Below are positions 60,138 to 64,000 of a DNA stretch of 64,000 nucleotides, one piece after another. Below the pieces are notes generated by a model. It did not search any database and was not told the origin of the DNA. It was given only the letters and a program-made list of their open reading frames with translations. A program made the position numbers and the translations under genes. The stretch is from Candidatus Woesearchaeota archaeon. Lineage in GTDB: Archaea; Nanobdellota; Nanobdellia; Woesearchaeales; GW2011-AR9. Each line of letters starts with the position of its first letter. The stretch's first letter is position 1. Location of the stretch: positions 260,440 through 324,439 of the forward strand of contig CAMAVK010000002.1 of NCBI GenBank assembly GCA_945861715.1, given 5' to 3'.

Positions 60138-60316
60138 AATTTGCTGTTGTATGAGGGGAGAAGTGTAAATATTGTGTTGCACTTTAAGAAGTAACAAGAT
60201 AAGTCTGATATGTTGTAATATAATAAGATAGATAAAGTAGGGCATGTTCTAATATAAGAAGGTCCAAATTATTGGATAAAAGAATTTTCTTAGATTTTGG
60301 ATGAAGGAATCCGAAA
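60138..60316. other. Intergenic stretch without a recognised gene
   Basis: AT-rich sequence between the primase gene and the tRNA-Asp promoter. No gene, RNA fold or clear repeat is evident to me. Confidence 0.5.
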
Positions 60317-60326
60317 CTTTTATAAA
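60317..60326 (+). promoter_or_regulatory. TATA box upstream of tRNA-Asp, tRNA-Lys and the rpo5 operon
   Basis: ACTTTTATAAAG spans this position. Transcription would start near 60347, leaving a leader of about 70 nt before tRNA-Asp. No other clear TATA box occurs before rpo5, so the tRNAs and polymerase genes may share a transcript. Confidence 0.6.
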
Positions 60327-60418
60327 GAAACTACGGTTTTTATCGCTTGGATGGCAGAGTATATTCTACAAATAGTCGTATTTAGCTAAAATAACTATAG
60401 TAGGTTGTACGCTGCGAT

Positions 60419-60534
60419 GCCTTGGTGGTGTAGCTCGGCCTAGCATGAAGCCCTGTCGATATGCAGAGCGACTTCGGAAGTTCTTTTTGCAAAACAAAAA
60501 GGCTTCGACCCGGGTTCGAATCCCGGCCAAGGCG
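60419..60534 (+). tRNA. tRNA-Asp (anticodon GUC) with one intron
   Basis: Acceptor GCCTTGG/CCAAGGC has discriminator G, as expected for tRNA-Asp. The D-stem is GTG/CAT. The anticodon stem is AAGCC/GGCTT with anticodon GTC at 60455-60457. A 41-nt intron (60459-60499) lies at 37/38. The T-arm CCGGG-TTCGAAT-CCCGG is intact. Confidence 0.9.
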
Positions 60535-60544
60535 TTTTCCATTT

Positions 60545-60699
60545 GGGCCGGTAGCTTAGCCTGGTATAGCGCCTGACTTTTAGTCGAAGTGCAGTTGCAG
60601 ATAATGTAATTGCAGTTAGCAGACATCAGGCGGTCGCGAGTTCGAATTTGTCGTATAAGTGTTCGTCATTTATTGACAAGGAATGTCTCGTCCGGCCCG
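60545..60699 (+). tRNA. tRNA-Lys (anticodon UUU) with two introns
   Basis: Acceptor GGGCCGG/CCGGCCC has discriminator G. The D-arm is GCT/AGC. The anticodon stem is CCTGA/TCAGG with loop CTTTTA-A and anticodon TTT at 60579-60581. A 42-nt intron (60583-60624) lies at 37/38. The T-stem is GCGAG/CTCGT. The loop TTCGAA|T is interrupted by a 39-nt intron (60647-60685) related to those of tRNA-Thr and tRNA-Leu(UAA). It lies 10 bp after tRNA-Asp. Confidence 0.88.
60647..60685 (+). other. T-loop intron of tRNA-Lys (59/60)
   Basis: This 39-nt insert begins TTTGTCG and ends GACAAGGAATG before T60. TTGTC pairs with GACAA. GAA can pair with TTC of the T-loop, giving the same two 3-nt bulges (AAT, TGT) as in the other two T-loop introns, though the apical loop is different. 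Confidence 0.75.
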
Positions 60700-60791
60700 T
60701 TTCCCTTTATTTGAAGTGATAGAGTTGAGTGAAGATAATTTGAAGTATATTCCTTTGGAGCCTTGTGTCCTCTGATTGGTTATGCTTGAAA

Positions 60792-60883
60792 CACCAGCAC
60801 AAATGTGCACGGTGATGTGACCGCAGGAGTATTGCTGTGGTCGGTACATATGAGTAGTACTCATATTGTATAGGCTTGAAGCC
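60792..60883 (+). ncRNA. Series of four hairpins in the leader of the rpo5 operon
   Basis: Consecutive stems are: CACC/GGTG with GCACA/TGTGC (60792-60814); ACCGCAG/CTGTGGT (60820-60841); ATATGAG/CTCATAT (60848-60866); and GGCT/AGCC (60873-60883). They lie between tRNA-Lys and the rpo5 ATG, 25 bp downstream. Dense local pairing in AT-rich DNA suggests a structured leader or a small RNA, possibly an autoregulatory element of the polymerase operon. It does not look like a tRNA. Confidence 0.4.
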
Positions 60884-60907
60884 CCGGAAATCCCCCCTGG
60901 TAAAATT

Positions 60908-61144
60908 ATGGCACTTGATATACCCAAACATACATTAGTTCCAGTGCATTCTAAAGTAAGTGACAATGAGAAAGAGAAAGTACTTTCTGCTCTACAGGCA
61001 ACAACAACTCAACTTCCTAAGATCTACAAGGATGATGCTGCGCTTGTAAAACTTGCGGTTAAAGCAGGTGATATTATTAAAATTGAAAGGAAGAGCCCGA
61101 CCGCGGGTGTTAGCTTCTACTACAGGGTGGTTATCGATGGTTAA
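60908..61144 (+). CDS. rpo5: RNA polymerase subunit Rpo5 (RpoH)
   Basis: This 78-aa protein is Rpo5/RpoH, the homologue of the RPB5 C-terminal domain. HTLVPVHSKVSDNEKE and LPKIYKDDAALVKLAVKAGDIIKI match the family, and the C-terminus SFYYRVVIDG is typical. The ATG at 60908 is the only start consistent with homologues; the open frame upstream (from 60866) lies in the hairpin leader. The last codons overlap the start of rpo2''. Confidence 0.95.
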   Translation: MALDIPKHTLVPVHSKVSDNEKEKVLSALQATTTQLPKIYKDDAALVKLAVKAGDIIKIERKSPTAGVSFYYRVVIDG

Positions 61145-62621
61145 TACAGAAAGATCCGTTCTAGTTCGAAAATATTTTGAAGAGAAAAAATTCGTTGATA
61201 GCTCTATTGCTTCGTTTAATAACCTTATTGATAAAGGGATGCAAGAAGTTATTGAAGAGAATAAAGAGGCAGAACCGGCTATTATTCCGCATAATATTGA
61301 GAAATTCAAGATTAGGTTTGGACGAATTACTGTTGGTAAACCTGAAATTACTGAGGCTGATGGATCAAAGCGACCAATTTATCCAATGGAAGCACGGTTG
61401 CGAAAGATTTCTTATCATGCTCCTATATTTTTAGAAGTGAGTTCTTATATTAATGATATACAACGAGAAAATTTTATTGCAGAAATTGGTAAGATGCCAA
61501 TTATGTTAAAGAGTAAGTATTGTCATTTATCTGGTTTATCTCGAGAAGATCTCATTAAACGCGGAGAAGATCCAACGGACCCTGGTGGATATTTTATTAT
61601 CAACGGAACAGAAAGGGTTATTATTAACGTGGAAGATTTGGCACCTAATAATTTCATGGTTGAAAGTGATGGTCCAGGACAAGCTACTGGTCGTTATTTT
61701 GCGTCAAGAGGATCATATAAGATTCCACATTCAATTGAGAAGAAGAAGGATGGAATGTATTACTTGTCTTTTACTCGAGCTAAACAGATGCCACTTATTG
61801 TGGTGTTGAAAGCGCTTGGTATGATCAAAGATGAAGATATTATGAAGTCTATTTCAACTGAGAAAACATATGATGAAATAATTCTTAATTTGTTTGAATT
61901 CGTTGAGATTAAAAATCAAGAAGATGCTATTGATTTTGTTTCGAAGCGAGTGGGAATTGCTCAAGCACGAGAAATTCGAATTGAGAGAACGCGTGAGCTC
62001 ATTGATAAGTTTTTGTTGCCTAACATTGGTATGGATGCATCGTTTAGAGCTACTAAAGCACGGACACTATGTAAAATGTTAAAAAAATACATTGACGTTG
62101 CAAGTGGTGCTCGTGAAGGAGACGATAAAGATCATTATATGAATAAACGTATTCGTATGAGTGGAGACTTGTTGCTTGATTTGTTTAGGGTTAACTTTAA
62201 AGTTTTAGTAGGAGATATTTTGTATAATTTCCAACGAATTATCAAGCGTGGTAAGTTACCTTCGATTAAAGTTATTATTCGAGATAAATTGCTTACGTCT
62301 CGGTTGTATAGTGCAATGGCAACAGGTGAGTGGGTTGGTGGACGTCAAGGAGTATCCCAACGTATGAGTAGAACTAACTTTTTGGATATGGTATCACACC
62401 TTCAAAGAGTTGCAAGTCCGTTGTCTACAACGCAAGAAAATTTAGATGCTCGTGCATTACATTGTACTCATCTTGGTCGTTTGTGTCCACTTGAAACTCC
62501 GGAAGGTACGAACATTGGTCTTCGTAAGAATATGGCAATGTTATGTAGTTTGTCTCAAGCGTCTGATGAAAATGAAGTTCTGGCTAAATTAAAAACTGCT
62601 GGTTTAAGAGAGGTAGCATAA
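61137..62621 (+). CDS. rpo2'': RNA polymerase subunit Rpo2'' (RpoB2, N-terminal half)
   Basis: This 494-aa protein is the N-terminal half of the split second-largest subunit. Markers are RKISYHAPIFLEVS, PIMLKSKYCHLSG, DPGGYFIINGTERVI and, near the end, ALHCTHLGRLCPLETPEG, which continues into Rpo2' in unsplit polymerases. It starts at MVNTERS (61137), overlapping the rpo5 stop by 8 nt. Split Rpo2 is found in several Euryarchaeota and in DPANN groups; the break after the LCPLETPEG region is the usual one. Confidence 0.95.
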   Translation: MVNTERSVLVRKYFEEKKFVDSSIASFNNLIDKGMQEVIEENKEAEPAIIPHNIEKFKIRFGRITVGKPEITEADGSKRPIYPMEARLRKISYHAPIFLEVSSYINDIQRENFIAEIGKMPIMLKSKYCHLSGLSREDLIKRGEDPTDPGGYFIINGTERVIINVEDLAPNNFMVESDGPGQATGRYFASRGSYKIPHSIEKKKDGMYYLSFTRAKQMPLIVVLKALGMIKDEDIMKSISTEKTYDEIILNLFEFVEIKNQEDAIDFVSKRVGIAQAREIRIERTRELIDKFLLPNIGMDASFRATKARTLCKMLKKYIDVASGAREGDDKDHYMNKRIRMSGDLLLDLFRVNFKVLVGDILYNFQRIIKRGKLPSIKVIIRDKLLTSRLYSAMATGEWVGGRQGVSQRMSRTNFLDMVSHLQRVASPLSTTQENLDARALHCTHLGRLCPLETPEGTNIGLRKNMAMLCSLSQASDENEVLAKLKTAGLREVA

Positions 62622-62622
62622 A

Positions 62623-64000
62623 ATGGTTGATGTATATCTAAACTCCCGGTATGTTGGTACCGTTGATGATGCAAAATCATTTGTTGAAGATGTTAAAGAT
62701 TTGCGACGCAAAGGAACTCTTGCTGATGATGTAAACGTCTTTACTGATGTGGCATCTAATGAAGTGTATATTATGTGTGATGAGGGTCGAGCTCGCAGAC
62801 CATTAATTATCGTTCGTAATGGAAAACCACTTTTAACAGATCGTCATATTAAACAACTTGAAGATGGTGAGATTACATGGACAGATCTTGTTCATCAAGG
62901 CGTTATTGAGTATCTTGACGCTGCTGAAGAAGAGAATGCACTTGTTGCCTATAGTGATGAGTTTTTAACTCAAGATCATACTCACTTGGAAATTACTCCT
63001 GGCTCCATTAGTGGTGTTACTGCTGCTCTTGTTCCGTATGGAAATTATAATCCGTCTTCACGGTTGATTATTGGATCAAAACATCAGAAACAGTCTCTTG
63101 GGTTTTATGCTGCCAATTTCCATTTACGTATGGACATGGATGCTAATATTCTTCATTACCCTCAGATGCCTCTTGTTAAAACGAAAATTCACGATGTTAT
63201 GAATTATCATGAACATCCAAGTGGGCAGAATCTTGTTGTTGCAATTATGTGTTATGATGGATACAACATGGAAGATGGAGTTATCTTGAATAAGGGTTCC
63301 ATTGAGCGTGGACTTGCTCGAAGTACATATTTTAAACCAGTTGCCGCTGAAGAATTACGATATAGCGGTGGATTAGTTGATGAGATTTGTGTTCCTGATA
63401 AAGAAGTAAAAGGATTTCGTACAGAAACAGATTATCGATTCCTTGAGGGAGATGGAATTGTGTATCCTGAAGCGAAAGTACGTGATGGTGATGTTATTAT
63501 AGGTCGAACGAGTCCTCCTCGGTTTTTATCTGGGTCTGATGAATATAATTTATCTGCTGGAACCCGTCGGGAAAGTTCAATTGTTTTGAAGCATGGAGAT
63601 AGAGGGGTTGCTGATTTTATTGTTCTCTCAGAGAATGATGAAGGTAACCGTCTTGTTCAAGTGCGACTTCGTGAAGAAAGAATTCCTGAAATTGGGGATA
63701 AATTTACGTCACGACACGGTCAGAAGGGAGTTATGGGTATAATGGTAAGTCAAGGCGATGCTCCATTTTCAACTTCTGGAGTTGTTCCTGATTTAATCTT
63801 TACTCCGCACGGAATTTCATCGCGTATGACGTTATCACATTTGATTGAAATTGTGGGTGGAAAGATGGCTGCTCTTCAAGGTCGATTTGTGGACGGTACA
63901 TTATTTGAAGCAGAACCTGAAGAGAAACTTCGTGAGGAGTTACTTAGCTTAGGTATGCGTGATGATGGCAAGGAAGTGTTCTACGACGGTCGTACTGGTA
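62623..64000 (+). CDS. rpo2': RNA polymerase subunit Rpo2' (RpoB1, C-terminal half), 3' end cut
   Basis: The first 459 codons are present and the frame is open at the right edge. MVDVYLNSRYVGTVDD is the start, one base after the rpo2'' stop. HYPQMPLVKTK, AIMCYDGYNMEDGVILNK and GDKFTSRHGQKGV are the catalytic and hybrid-binding signatures of the beta/RPB2 C-terminal half. PDLIFTPHGISSRMT follows, then GGKMAALQGRFVDGT. Together with rpo2'' it forms the complete second-largest subunit. Rpo1 genes would be expected just beyond the window. Confidence 0.95.
   Translation, partial: MVDVYLNSRYVGTVDDAKSFVEDVKDLRRKGTLADDVNVFTDVASNEVYIMCDEGRARRPLIIVRNGKPLLTDRHIKQLEDGEITWTDLVHQGVIEYLDAAEEENALVAYSDEFLTQDHTHLEITPGSISGVTAALVPYGNYNPSSRLIIGSKHQKQSLGFYAANFHLRMDMDANILHYPQMPLVKTKIHDVMNYHEHPSGQNLVVAIMCYDGYNMEDGVILNKGSIERGLARSTYFKPVAAEELRYSGGLVDEICVPDKEVKGFRTETDYRFLEGDGIVYPEAKVRDGDVIIGRTSPPRFLSGSDEYNLSAGTRRESSIVLKHGDRGVADFIVLSENDEGNRLVQVRLREERIPEIGDKFTSRHGQKGVMGIMVSQGDAPFSTSGVVPDLIFTPHGISSRMTLSHLIEIVGGKMAALQGRFVDGTLFEAEPEEKLREELLSLGMRDDGKEVFYDGRTG

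Noticed and set aside
60700-60790. C/D box small RNA after tRNA-Lys
   Set aside because: A CTGA and a weak RTGATGA-like box are seen, but spacing and paired C'/D' boxes are wrong.
60792-60883. Sixth tRNA in the rpo5 leader
   Set aside because: No acceptor pair or T-arm signature could be assembled, even when allowing introns.
1-64000. Insertion sequences, CRISPR arrays or integrases
   Set aside because: No transposase, integrase, Cas protein or repeat-spacer array was seen on either strand.

Overview
The window is a chromosomal segment of an AT-rich archaeon, most likely a DPANN lineage close to Woesearchaeota/Pacearchaeota. The evidence is archaeal RNA polymerase subunits (Rpo4, Rpo10, Rpo3, Rpo5, split Rpo2''/Rpo2'), archaeal ribosomal proteins (eL18, eL21), a 7S SRP RNA, intron-bearing tRNAs, TATA/BRE promoters with many leaderless starts, a DNA primase fusing PriS- and PriL-type domains as in Nanoarchaeum, and DPANN-type NurA and DHH proteins. 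The phylum call rests on protein recognition only; no 16S rRNA is present. Layout: 1-6.3 kb has the end of a CMP kinase gene and a 1966-aa beta-helix surface protein. 6.4-10.1 kb has an intron-containing tRNA-Leu and the genes rpl21e, rpo4, DUF655 and ATP-dependent DNA ligase. 10.2-28.9 kb is an accessory surface/secretion locus: two cassettes, each a GQVTVF-type pilin-like membrane protein whose stop overlaps the start of a large exported protein. One partner is a 4775-aa giant with toxin-like repeats and a C-terminal alpha/beta-hydrolase; the other is a 711-aa protein ending in a caspase/CHAT-like domain. A convergent L,D-transpeptidase lipoprotein follows. 30.1-34 kb is the ribosomal/RNAP operon rps13-rps4-rps11-rpo3-rpl18e-rpl13-rps9-rpo10. 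34-46 kb is rich in regulators, several of bacterial type: a PP2C phosphatase, a FliA-like sigma factor, a SpoT-like HD protein and a tandem Fis-type HTH protein, together with TatD, NurA, PhoU-like, PIN and DHH proteins and two multi-intron tRNAs. 46-58 kb holds a structured-RNA candidate, the OapC/OapB/Era-like GTPase cluster, two pairs of tandem paralogues, a metallophosphoesterase, a nucleotidyltransferase protein and secreted proteins. 58-64 kb has SRP RNA, the fused primase, tRNA-Asp, tRNA-Lys and the rpo5-rpo2''-rpo2' operon running off the right edge. Most notable: (i) all five tRNAs contain introns, and three different tRNAs (Thr, Leu-UAA, Lys) carry a related 38-39 nt intron in the T-loop, with tRNA-Leu(UAA) carrying three introns; (ii) an intact bacterial-type sigma-28-like factor lies in an archaeal contig; (iii) the paired pilin-like/exported-effector cassettes, one with a 10-G tract at the start of the giant gene; (iv) related GTCA-N-TGAC inverted repeats upstream of three promoters. 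Many start codons were reassigned because a TATA box lies about 22-34 bp upstream of an ATG, implying leaderless mRNA.
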